Shown one piece after another: positions 1-8,049 of a stretch of DNA of 64,000 bases (its first letter is position 1; each line of letters starts with the position of its first letter). Origin of the DNA: an uncultured Gemmata sp. (GTDB taxonomy: Bacteria > Planctomycetota > Planctomycetia > Gemmatales > Gemmataceae); assembly GCA_937924775.1 (NCBI GenBank), contig CALDUT010000010.1:496001-560000 (forward strand), in the 5' to 3' direction. The notes below the pieces were generated by a model that saw nothing but the letters and a program-made list of their open reading frames with translations, searched no databases and was not told the DNA's origin. Both the position numbers and the translations under genes were made by a program.

Positions 1-1520
1 AGGAAGCTCAACGAAAGATAATCACTGATTGTGGCAAGGCCATTCGTGAAGAACCCTTGCGTCTGATCGAGTACATCGTGCGGAACGATCGCCCATTCAC
101 GGAAATCGTGACGGCCGATTATATCCTCGTCTCGCCATACTCGGCGCGCTGCTACGGGATCTTCGAGCAAATCCGTTCGCAATTCAAGAATCCGGAGGAT
201 CCGTTTGAATACATTCCGGTAAAGCTCAAAGCTCTCGTCAGTCGAAATCCCTTGGGAAAACAGGAATCCCCAACCGGCTTTTATCCGCATGCCGGACTGC
301 TCAGCACATTTCAGTATCTGCGTCGCTACCCAACCACTGAGACTAATCGGAACCGACTGCGAGCGCGCATGTTTTATCAGCACTTCCTAGGTGTTGACGT
401 TCTCGAATTGGCCGCTCGGGTGACAGATGCTGCCGAAGTGTCGGCGAAGTACCCCAACCCGACGATGCAAGCCGCCGAGTGTACGGTCTGTCACAAAGTG
501 ATCGACCCCGTTGCAGGACTGTTTCAGGACTATTGGACATTTGGGAAAGGGTATGGTCGCCGCAAGGGCGGCTGGTTCACGGATATGTTTGCTCCCGGGT
601 TCGAGGGCGAAGATTTGCCGACGGAAGATCGTTGGCGGGCGCTGCAATGGCTCGGCGAACGCACCGCGAAAGATCCCCGTTTCGCTGTTGCGATGGTCGA
701 GCATGCCTATTACCTGCTCACCGGTCGAAAAGTATTGTTGCCGCCCAAAGATATTAACGAGCCGCTTTATATGGCTCGTCGGCGTGCCTACTTAGCCCAA
801 CGCAAAGAGATCGATGCGATTGCGAAACGGTTCACCGCCAGTCAATTCAACTTCAGAAACGTCATCAAGGATTGGATTGTGTCCGAATTCTATCGAGCCG
901 ATGGCTTGGCGACAGCGGACTTGACAGTTGAACGTCGCGCCGAGTTGGAGGATGTCGGCCTGGTTCGCATGCTCACGCCCGAACAACTCGAACGCAAGGT
1001 AGCAGCGATCTTCGGGGAGCCCTGGGGGCGTTTGAACGGCAACCTGGCGTTGCTGTACGGCGGGATTGATTCGCGTGAAGTGACCGAACGGGTGACCGAG
1101 CCAAGCGGCGTGATGGGGGCTATTCAGCGAATCCTGTCGAACGACCTGGCCTGCAAACATACAGCGCTTGATTTCAGCCGTCCATCGACCGAGCGTCGGT
1201 TGTTCCCTCACGTTGAACCGGACGTACTACCAGGTGCCTCACCCGAAGCTGATTCCAAAATTCGCAAAACGATCGTTCATCTCCATTGGCTTATCCTGGG
1301 ACGGAGCGATCGTGCCGATTCCCGCGAAGTCGATCGCACATTCCAGCTTTTTTCGGGGATTGTGACTGAGGCCGCTCAACGCAAAGATCTCAACCCGAAC
1401 GAACTCGACGCCTGCTGTCAAGGTCTCAACGGGCGCGTTGCGGATCCTCATTACACGATTCGTGCGTGGCGCGGTGTGCTGACTTATCTGCTTCGCCAAC
1501 ACGATTTCCTTTACGAGTAA
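1..1520 (+). CDS. Partial DUF1592/DUF1588-type CxxCH protein (5' end outside window)
   Basis: The frame is open from base 3 to the stop at 1520 and runs through the TTG that the ORF track uses as its start, so the gene begins upstream of the window. About 505 residues are visible. A CTVCH (CxxCH) site lies near residue 142 of the track ORF, followed by DPVAGLFQDY, the arrangement seen in planctomycete proteins of the DUF1592/DUF1588/DUF1585 group, where it resembles a cytochrome c heme site. The start 'NDRPFTEIVTADYILV' also fits that group. These proteins usually sit next to a DUF1501 or DUF1552 protein, and here a DUF1501 gene follows 10 bp later, so they probably form an operon. The biochemical role of the family is not established. 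The group is confident; the exact Pfam name is less so. Confidence 0.72.
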   Translation, partial: EAQRKIITDCGKAIREEPLRLIEYIVRNDRPFTEIVTADYILVSPYSARCYGIFEQIRSQFKNPEDPFEYIPVKLKALVSRNPLGKQESPTGFYPHAGLLSTFQYLRRYPTTETNRNRLRARMFYQHFLGVDVLELAARVTDAAEVSAKYPNPTMQAAECTVCHKVIDPVAGLFQDYWTFGKGYGRRKGGWFTDMFAPGFEGEDLPTEDRWRALQWLGERTAKDPRFAVAMVEHAYYLLTGRKVLLPPKDINEPLYMARRRAYLAQRKEIDAIAKRFTASQFNFRNVIKDWIVSEFYRADGLATADLTVERRAELEDVGLVRMLTPEQLERKVAAIFGEPWGRLNGNLALLYGGIDSREVTERVTEPSGVMGAIQRILSNDLACKHTALDFSRPSTERRLFPHVEPDVLPGASPEADSKIRKTIVHLHWLILGRSDRADSREVDRTFQLFSGIVTEAAQRKDLNPNELDACCQGLNGRVADPHYTIRAWRGVLTYLLRQHDFLYE

Positions 1521-1530
1521 GGAGCAGTCG

Positions 1531-2817
1531 ATGATCCGTCGCGATTTTCTGAGACAATGCAGTTTGGCTGGCTTAGGGTTGGCTTGGCCAGAGACTTCTT
1601 CGTCACTTGCGCAACAGAAACCACGGGATGATGCTCCCTACGACGGGCCGTTTTACGTCGTCTACAACGCCGCCGGGGGTTGGGATACCACCTATCTCAT
1701 GGACCCCAAAGGCATCAATGGCATGAATCGGCTGTACAAGGAAGGTGATATTCAAACGCATGGTGCCCACAAGTTTGCACCCACGGGTAAAACTATCAAA
1801 GCGGGTATGAGCAACGAGGATTTTTACAAGGAGTTCGGAAAGGAACTGCTCGTGCTCAACGGCCTCGACTACTCGGTCAACAATCACGAACCCGGCTCCC
1901 GCTACATGGCCACGGGCAAATTGGACACGCTTTCGTATCCCACTTTTGCTGCTTTGGTCGCTGGGTGCAAGGGCCCGCAATGCCCGCTCGGATTTCTAAC
2001 CTTCGGCGGTTACTCGAACACCGGCAATCTGATCCCCATGTCGCGGATCACTGATGCCACCGCGCTTCTGCAGCTGGCCAATGCCGACTGCGTCAAGGGG
2101 CAACAGAACCGTCCTTATCAAGACGACTTTGTCATCAATCACATTGAGCATGCACTGCGGAATCAGGCTCAAGAACGAAACCGCAATGAGCGTTTGCCGC
2201 GCCTCGAACGTGCTCACAACATGCTCTATGCCGCCCAAGTGAACTCAAAGTCGCTGGAGCGGATTGTTCCTTGGCTTCCGAAAACTCCACCGAAAGGACG
2301 ACTCACGAGCAGTGCCGACATTGTACTTGCGGCTTTCAAAGGCGGCGTTGGTGTGTCGGCAAACTTAACCCTGAGCAGCTTCGATAGCCATGCCAACAAC
2401 GATGACGATCAAATGGCGCGAATTCCCGAGTTGCTCGCTGGTGTTGCATACCTGCTGCGTCGGGCGGAGGAGCTGAAGATTCGCGACAAAGTCGTCGTCA
2501 TTATGCAAAGTGAGATGGGCCGAACCCCCAACTACAACCAGCAGAACGGCAAGGATCATTGGTCTGTCGGCTCGATCATGTTCCTCGGACCCAACATCAA
2601 GGGGAATCGTGTTATTGGTGCGACCGATGAAAAATTTTTCGCTGTTCCGCTCAGTTCGCGCACCCTGACTCCTGACAAAGAAAACGGGATTCGCGTGCGG
2701 CCCGAACATATACACGATGCGTTGCGTCGGTATGCCGGCATCGTTGATCATCCCTTCAGCAAACGGTTTCCTCTCAACGTAGCAGAGTCGGAAAGGCTGA
2801 ACACCTTATGGGGCTGA
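1531..2817 (+). CDS. DUF1501 family secreted protein with Tat signal
   Basis: A 428-residue protein starting MIRRDFLRQC, a twin-arginine motif followed by a short hydrophobic stretch, so export by Tat is likely. The body has DUF1501 features: an early GGWDTTYLMDPKG segment, a central 'SSFDSHANND' segment and a late 'MQSEMGRTPNYN' with DHW, the pattern that relates the family distantly to alkaline phosphatase/sulfatase folds. A GGAG-containing ribosome site (taaggagcag) precedes the ATG and overlaps the upstream stop codon region. It lies 10 bp after the CxxCH protein, the usual pairing for these families in planctomycetes. Function is unknown; a periplasmic role is inferred. Confidence 0.85.
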   Translation: MIRRDFLRQCSLAGLGLAWPETSSSLAQQKPRDDAPYDGPFYVVYNAAGGWDTTYLMDPKGINGMNRLYKEGDIQTHGAHKFAPTGKTIKAGMSNEDFYKEFGKELLVLNGLDYSVNNHEPGSRYMATGKLDTLSYPTFAALVAGCKGPQCPLGFLTFGGYSNTGNLIPMSRITDATALLQLANADCVKGQQNRPYQDDFVINHIEHALRNQAQERNRNERLPRLERAHNMLYAAQVNSKSLERIVPWLPKTPPKGRLTSSADIVLAAFKGGVGVSANLTLSSFDSHANNDDDQMARIPELLAGVAYLLRRAEELKIRDKVVVIMQSEMGRTPNYNQQNGKDHWSVGSIMFLGPNIKGNRVIGATDEKFFAVPLSSRTLTPDKENGIRVRPEHIHDALRRYAGIVDHPFSKRFPLNVAESERLNTLWG

Positions 2818-2924
2818 TCTCAGACGTTTTTAAATCAGAACATGTTTAAGTGACGTATGTTTAATCCCCCGGCGATTGATCACAGAAACTAACTCCCCCT
2901 GCATGATTGAAAAGGAACTTTTAC

Positions 2925-4301
2925 ATGCGTTTGCGTTTCCCATTACCACAAAAATTGACGTGTATCTGCCTTAGTGGCTTAGCTTTAATCGTTGTCGCAT
3001 GCTCGAGAGGACCCTCATCACCGGAAGCCATCGCTCAAGGCAACCCGAATCCCAGCAACACTCCATTCCAGTCCAAGCTGGAAAAGGATCCTGTATCCAA
3101 CAATTGGCTGCAATTCCGCGGACCCAATGGACTCGGCATCAGTCAATCTCAAGGGCTACCAGACACCTGGAGCAACGACAAAAACTTGCTCTGGAAAACG
3201 GAGTTGCCTGGTGCCGGCGCGTCCAGCCCCATCATTGTTGGTGATCGAGCATTCGTGACATGCTACAGCGGCTACGGCGTGCCCGGACAGCCCAAGGGGG
3301 ATCTCAGCCAACTCAAACGCCATCTCTTGTGCGTCAACATCTCAACCGGCAAAATCCTTTGGAACAAGGACGTGGCTGCCGTTCTTCCGGAGAATGAAAC
3401 GATCCGCGAGCATGGCTATGCCACAAACACCCCCGCATGCGATGGCGAACGGGTCTATGCGTTTTTTGGCAAGTCCGGAGTTTACGCTTTCGATCTTGAC
3501 GGGAAACAGCTTTGGAAAGCCGATGTCGGCGACAAGCACCACGGTTGGGGTACAGCCGCCTCGCCAGTCATCTACAAAGATTTGCTCATCATTAATGCCT
3601 GTGTCGAAAGTGAATCGCTCATCGCCTTGGACAAGAAAACTGGACAAGAGAAATGGCGAGCTCGAGGCATCAAGGAATCGTGGAATACACCGATATTGGT
3701 CAATAGTCCTGACCGCAAGCCGGAACTCATCGTCGCCGTCATCGGTAAAATTCTGGCGTTCGATCCTGATACCGGCAAATCTCTGTGGAGCTGTGATACC
3801 GACATCAAGTGGTACATGGTTCCGAGTATGGTCGCCGAAGACGGCGTGGTGTATGCTCTGGGCGGCCGCAGCGGCATTGCCGCCTTGGCAGTCCGCACCG
3901 GAGGCAAGGGAGACGTCACAAAAACACATCGACTTTGGACAGGCACCAAGGGATCGAATGTGTCGTCGCCCGTTGTCCATAACGGGCATCTGTACTGGAT
4001 GCACGACAGCTTGGGCACAGCGTTCTGCGCCGAAGCCAAGACCGGTAAAATCATCTACGAAGAGCGTCTTCCTAGAGCAGGTCAAATCTATGCTTCTCCG
4101 CTTCTTGCGGACGGCAAATTGTATTACGTCTGTCGCAATGGCCGTACCTTCGTCGTGAAAGCAGCTCCGAAATTTGAACTGCTGGCTACGAATGACTTGT
4201 CCGACGGGGACAAAACCATTTTCGATGGCAGTCCTGCTGCCGCCAACGGTCGCCTTTACCTCCGATCGGGTCGTTATCTCTATTGCCTGGGGAATAAGTA
4301 A
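2925..4301 (+). CDS. PQQ-like beta-propeller lipoprotein
   Basis: The track starts at a TTG (2907), but the ATG at 2925 has an AAGGAAC ribosome site just upstream and begins a clear lipoprotein signal (MRLRFPLPQK... LALIVVAC), so I use it; the product has 458 residues. The mature part carries repeated PQQ-type beta-propeller blades: 'WLQFRGPNGLGIS', then recurring patterns such as TGKILWNKD, DLDGKQLWKADV, KTGQEKWRA, DTGKSLWS. Secreted planctomycete proteins of this type are usually annotated as PQQ-binding-like or outer membrane protein assembly factor BamB-like. Cofactor binding is not shown by the sequence. It is one of three paralogs in this window. The 107-bp gap after the DUF1501 gene leaves operon membership open. 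Confidence 0.85.
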   Translation: MRLRFPLPQKLTCICLSGLALIVVACSRGPSSPEAIAQGNPNPSNTPFQSKLEKDPVSNNWLQFRGPNGLGISQSQGLPDTWSNDKNLLWKTELPGAGASSPIIVGDRAFVTCYSGYGVPGQPKGDLSQLKRHLLCVNISTGKILWNKDVAAVLPENETIREHGYATNTPACDGERVYAFFGKSGVYAFDLDGKQLWKADVGDKHHGWGTAASPVIYKDLLIINACVESESLIALDKKTGQEKWRARGIKESWNTPILVNSPDRKPELIVAVIGKILAFDPDTGKSLWSCDTDIKWYMVPSMVAEDGVVYALGGRSGIAALAVRTGGKGDVTKTHRLWTGTKGSNVSSPVVHNGHLYWMHDSLGTAFCAEAKTGKIIYEERLPRAGQIYASPLLADGKLYYVCRNGRTFVVKAAPKFELLATNDLSDGDKTIFDGSPAAANGRLYLRSGRYLYCLGNK

Positions 4302-4349
4302 TATCCCCTTGGTTCTAATTATTTTTGTTGCGATCAGAAGTGTTTGTGT

Positions 4350-4395
4350 GGCCAGTCGGAGCGAGCGACACACTCACCACCCGTCCCGACTGGCC
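4350..4395. repeat. 10-bp inverted repeat upstream of integrase remnant
   Basis: ggccagtcgg at 4350-4359 is the exact reverse complement of ccgactggcc at 4386-4395, with a 26-bp spacer. It lies between the PQQ-like gene and the short ORF ahead of the integrase. No T-tract follows, so a rho-independent terminator is not obvious. It could be an operator, a recombinase arm site or a structural relic of the integrated element. Confidence 0.5.
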
Positions 4396-4419
4396 GGCCC
4401 ATCGAAGTGAGTGCAAAGC

Positions 4420-4671
4420 ATGTCAAAGGCTACTCCACCGCCGGACGGCCCGGTTCCGAATCTGGACGAACTGGGACGGGTCGTCAACCCGGCCGCGTCG
4501 CCGGAGTATGAGGAGCGGTTCGCGGAGTTGATGCAGGGCATCGTCCCGCTGGCCGAGTTGCTCCAACCCGCGCGTCTGGAGCCGCCCACGTTGCCGCCGC
4601 ATCAACCGCAGCCGGATCACGCGCTGGCCGCGTTGCTGCGGGTGTTCACCAACGGTGTCGCGGACGAATGA
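4420..4671 (+). CDS. Small hypothetical ORF in frame with integrase
   Basis: An 83-residue ORF from the ATG at 4420 (MSKATPPPDG); the track starts three codons earlier at 4411. It is acidic and proline-rich, with 'YEERFAELMQGIVPLAELL' as a possible helix. It stops at a TGA (4669-4671) and the integrase frame continues immediately in the same frame at 4672. It may be the degraded front part of the integrase gene, a separate small gene of the integrated element, or chance coding. No homology is recognised. Confidence 0.4.
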   Translation: MSKATPPPDGPVPNLDELGRVVNPAASPEYEERFAELMQGIVPLAELLQPARLEPPTLPPHQPQPDHALAALLRVFTNGVADE

Positions 4672-5742
4672 TTGCGACAGGCGGCCCAGGTTCTCACGGA
4701 CGAAAGGCAGCAGCCGTGCCGCAACCTGACTGAGTTCTTCGGTGAGGAAAAGCCGCTGCGAAGCATCACCACCGGCGACGGTGACCAGTTCAAGGCGTGG
4801 CTGCTGACGCAGAAACTCGCGGCGGCGACCGTGGCCAAGCAGCTCTCCTTCGCCCGCAAGCACAAGCTGATCGACGAGAACCCGTTCTCGGAGGTGAAGA
4901 TCCCGACGGCCAACGTGAGCCTGCGGCAGCGGTTCATCGACCGCGACATGGTTCAGAAACTACTCGACGCGGCCAACCCGACGTGGCGAACAATCATCGC
5001 CCTAGCCCGGTTCGGCGGCCTACGTTGCCCGTCTGAAGTACTGTCGTTGGAGTGGCAGCACGTCGATTGGGAACACGCTCGACTGACTGTACCGTCGCCC
5101 AAGACCGACCGCTACGACGGCAAGGCATCCCGCATGATTCCGTTGTTCCCGGAACTGCGGAAGTATCTGGAGGAGGCCTTCGAGTTGGCCGAGCCGGGCC
5201 AGACGCACGTCATCGGTGGCAACCACCTGGCGAAGGCGAGGCGGCCGACCGGCTGGAAGTCGTGCAACCTGCGGACGACGTTCGGCAAGCTGATCAAGCG
5301 GGCCGGATTGAAACCCTGGCCGCGCCTGTTCCACAACCTACGTTCAAGCCACAAGACGGAGTTGCTTGAGGAGTTCCCGGTCCATGTCGTCGCGCTGTGG
5401 ATGGGCCACGATGCCAAGGTAAGCCTGAAGCACTACGCCCAGACCACGGACGAGCATTTCGAGCGAGCCACGCGCGCTGCAGAAAGCGATGCACCCGCGC
5501 TGCAAAAAGCGGTGCAGCAGGCAGCGGTGGGGAACGGCAGCGACTCGCCGACCGAAGACGTAAACGACGACGGGGTGGCCACTTGTGCCACCTCGTGCGA
5601 TTTTCCGCGAAATTCTGTACGTGCGTTTAGCGGAGAGGGAGGGATTCGAACCCTCGATACCCTTGCGGGTATATCGGTTTTCGAGACCGACGCATTCAAC
5701 CACTCTGCCACCTCTCCGGGTGAATTACCGCCTCTTTTGTGA
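4672..5742 (+). pseudogene. Tyrosine-type site-specific integrase, probably N-terminally truncated
   Basis: The 356-residue frame contains the catalytic core of a tyrosine recombinase: RFGGLRCPSE (catalytic Arg near residue 118), FHNLRSS (H-x-x-R box), WMGHDAKVSLKHYAQ (late His and nucleophilic Tyr). It resembles an integrase family common in planctomycetes, recognisable from 'NLTEFFGEEKPLRSIT' and 'IPLFPELRKYLEEAFE', whose members have roughly 60-100 more N-terminal residues including an arm/core-binding segment. Here only a TTG start follows an in-frame TGA, so the N-terminus looks lost. The C-terminus runs antisense through tRNA-Ser, giving the translated-tRNA string 'GEGGIRTLDTLAG'. The core is intact, so activity from a non-canonical start cannot be excluded. 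Confidence 0.65.
5631..5717 (-). tRNA. tRNA-Ser(CGA)
   Basis: On the minus strand the sequence GGAGAGGTGGCAGAGTGG... ends ...TCCCTCCCTCTCCG and folds as a class II tRNA. The acceptor GGAGAGG pairs with CCTCTCC, the anticodon stem TCGGT/ACCGA encloses the loop CTCGAAA with anticodon CGA, a long variable arm TATACCCGCAAGGGTAT follows, and the T-arm carries GTTCGAA. It is 87 nt with discriminator G and no encoded CCA. The integrase frame overlaps it in antisense, and its 3' end faces the integrase gene, the usual geometry for integration into a tRNA 3' end. Confidence 0.96.
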
Positions 5743-6456
5743 CAATAGCAGAAATCTTATGCTCCACCATAGAAGCTTGTGCAACTTCTGCATCGACCGT
5801 TTTCGGTACACTCAATCTCGTATCATTTCGAAAGCTTCACTCTGGGTGCATTAGGTCCGCTGAAGTTCGAGGTTTGGGGTATCAGGGTGTGGATGGTTTC
5901 ATCCGCATCATCCATTCCATTTCTTTACGTTGGATTCACCAGCTTTTCAGTATCTTGACTTCGCAGCAACTCAGTTCACGGCGTTCGAGAAACCGCAAGA
6001 GGGCGAATTTGTGCCGACCGCTGAGTTTGATTGACCCTTCGGTTTTGAGTATAGCCTACTAGTGTAAAGAAATCCTAGCAATTCGTTCGCAGTGTGGAAA
6101 TCCCACCTCCACCACAAGAAGGGACCGCTTCACCTAGCCGCTGATGGGAAATGACCAGCCCACCGCAGTGCAGATACTGAACTATCACTGTTGGTACTGT
6201 TGTTTTTTCTAGGGCCTATTGTTACAAATCCGTTGATGCCTTCCCGGACACGGCTGGCCATGGCAAAATGCGAGTTCCTGATAGATCAACACAGTCACTC
6301 GACTCCAACGGACAGGACGCGAGGTTTGGCGAACAACCCGATGGCCACGGTTCACCCACCGTTGAGAAACCATATCGTGGATAATGAGTACGGGTTGAAA
6401 AAGTTGAACCTGACCTGTCCATCGCTGAATACCACCCAAGCTGGAACTCCACACTT
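5743..6456. other. Long intergenic region without a supportable gene
   Basis: About 710 bp between the tRNA-Ser/integrase and the rhomboid gene. The short ORFs in the track (for example 5739..6062 and 6191..6460) lack ribosome sites, recognisable motifs and coding-like composition. The stretch is more AT-rich than the flanking genes and probably holds the rhomboid promoter and possibly remnants of the element that used the tRNA. Confidence 0.5.
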
Positions 6457-7149
6457 ATGATTCCGATTCAGGACACGGTGCAGTCGCGGAGCGTGCCGTT
6501 CGTCACATGGGTGTTGATCCTCCTCAATGGTCTTGTGTTTCTTCATGAGCTGACATTGCCCCTCGAACGGCTTGAGCAATTCGTGGCCCTCTGGGGTATG
6601 ATCCCGGCGCAGCTGAATGCCGATCCCACAACTTGGTTCACCCTCATCACGTGCATGTTTTTGCATGGCGGTTGGATGCATTTCATCGGCAATATGTGGA
6701 CGTTGTACCTCTTTGGAGACAATGTGGAAGACCGTATGGGTTCGGGGCGTTTTTTGCTTTTTTATCTCGTCTGCGGGATTATCGCGAGTCTGACGCACAT
6801 TCTGATTGATCCCCGCAGTGAAGTACCGACGATCGGGGCCTCCGGAGCCATCGCCGGCGTGCTGGGAGCTTACTTTGTTCTGTTCCCCACGTCGCGGATT
6901 ATTACACTGGTGCCTGTCTTTTTCATCCCGATGATTGTGGAAATTCCGGCGGTTTTCTTTATTGGGGTATGGTTTCTGAGCCAACTTTTTAGCGGTACCC
7001 TCGCCTTGATCGGACCGGGGCATTACGCAGGTGTGGCGTGGTGGGCTCACATCGGAGGATTCGTGGCGGGGTTGGCTGTGCTCCCGATTTTCAAGCAATC
7101 ACGGCGACAGTATGGTCGCTTTTACGCTGACGAATATTGGCCTTGGTAA
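6457..7149 (+). CDS. Rhomboid family intramembrane serine protease
   Basis: A 230-residue polytopic membrane protein. It opens with 'MIPIQDTVQSRSVPFVTW', typical of bacterial rhomboids, and has FLHGGWMHFIGNMW (the H-x4-H-x2-N loop, about residues 68-81), the nucleophile motif GASGAIAGV (Ser near residue 129) and the dyad histidine in WWAHIGGFVAG (near residue 197). Six hydrophobic segments are visible. It is predicted to cut transmembrane substrates in the inner membrane. The following ClpP-fold gene starts 23 bp after this stop codon on the same strand, so the two probably form an operon of membrane proteases. Confidence 0.92.
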   Translation: MIPIQDTVQSRSVPFVTWVLILLNGLVFLHELTLPLERLEQFVALWGMIPAQLNADPTTWFTLITCMFLHGGWMHFIGNMWTLYLFGDNVEDRMGSGRFLLFYLVCGIIASLTHILIDPRSEVPTIGASGAIAGVLGAYFVLFPTSRIITLVPVFFIPMIVEIPAVFFIGVWFLSQLFSGTLALIGPGHYAGVAWWAHIGGFVAGLAVLPIFKQSRRQYGRFYADEYWPW

Positions 7150-7172
7150 CAACACGCAAAGGGAAGCCTTCC

Positions 7173-8012
7173 ATGAGTGGCGGAATCGGTGAGATTTTTT
7201 GGATTTTTTTGATCATCATCTTTCTGCAACCGTGGCTCCGGCAAAAAATGCTCGATAATGCCCGATTGCGCCTGATGCGGCGTATCGAACGCCAACGGGG
7301 TAGCCGTGTCATCTTGCTGGTGCACCGGCAGGAAACGATGAGCTTGTTGGGTATCCCGCTCTTTCGCTTCATCGACATCAATGACGCGGAGGAGGTCATT
7401 CGAGCCATTCACCTGACGGATGAAAACATCCCTATTGACTTGGTCCTCCATACGCCCGGAGGTTTGGTGTTGGCAAGCCTGCAGATAGCCCGCGCGGTGA
7501 AGGCCCGCAAAGCCAAGGTCACAGTCCATGTCCCGCACTATGCGATGTCCGGAGGAACACTCATCGCTCTGGCGGCGGATGAAATCGTGATGGATTGTCA
7601 CGCGGTTCTCGGACCGGTGGATCCGCAATTGGGAGAATATCCGGCGGCTTCACTGGTGAAGGTTGTCAAATCGAAAGACATCAACGAAATCCACGACAAG
7701 ACGCTCATACTCGCCGACGTGGCCGAAAAGGCTCTGCAGCAGATTCGAGCGGAAGTGCTGGAACTTCTGGAAGGCAAAATGCCCCGCGACCAGGCGGCAG
7801 CACTGGCTGACAAACTCTCACAAGGCACCTGGACGCACGATCACCCAATCGGCTTCCAGCAAGCTAAGGAGTTGGGTCTGCCGGTGCAAAGTGATATGCC
7901 CCCAGAGTTCTATCAGCTCATGGCTCTCTTCCCCCAACCGCTTCAGCGCCAGCCGACCGTGCAATACATTCCCACCCCGTATGGTTCGCCCAGTGATGAC
8001 AACAAGCAATAA
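7173..8012 (+). CDS. SDH-type ClpP-fold membrane serine proteinase (SDH_sah family)
   Basis: The ATG at 7173 (MSGGIGEIFWIFLIIIF) is preferred over the track TTG; it gives 279 residues with an N-terminal membrane anchor. The remainder matches the serine-dehydrogenase-proteinase family (SDH_sah, related to ClpP and SppA): 'IPIDLVLHTPGGLVLAS', then HYAMSGGTLIALAAD, where the Ser near residue 126 would be the nucleophile, then GPVDPQLGEYPA. The C-terminal tail is proline-rich. Family members are membrane-attached and proposed to degrade membrane proteins. It sits directly after the rhomboid gene and is convergent with the zinc-ribbon/SPFH genes. Confidence 0.85.
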   Translation: MSGGIGEIFWIFLIIIFLQPWLRQKMLDNARLRLMRRIERQRGSRVILLVHRQETMSLLGIPLFRFIDINDAEEVIRAIHLTDENIPIDLVLHTPGGLVLASLQIARAVKARKAKVTVHVPHYAMSGGTLIALAADEIVMDCHAVLGPVDPQLGEYPAASLVKVVKSKDINEIHDKTLILADVAEKALQQIRAEVLELLEGKMPRDQAAALADKLSQGTWTHDHPIGFQQAKELGLPVQSDMPPEFYQLMALFPQPLQRQPTVQYIPTPYGSPSDDNKQ

Positions 8013-8049
8013 CGCCGTTGGTGACTGAAGAGTCTCCTACTGAAATCTG

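Noticed and set aside
3342-4373. 343-aa minus-strand ORF opposite the PQQ-like lipoprotein
   Set aside because: It lies entirely antisense to a clear gene with signal peptide and blade motifs; it has no ribosome site or recognisable domain.
4669-4674. TGA before the integrase as a selenocysteine codon
   Set aside because: No SECIS-like hairpin was identified downstream and integrases are not selenoproteins; a simple stop or nonsense mutation is more likely.
5739-6460. Short plus-strand ORFs after the tRNA (107 and 89 aa)
   Set aside because: No ribosome site, no signal or domain; composition like intergenic DNA.
6352-7098. 248-aa minus-strand ORF opposite the rhomboid gene
   Set aside because: Shadow of the rhomboid frame; charged composition from antisense hydrophobic codons.
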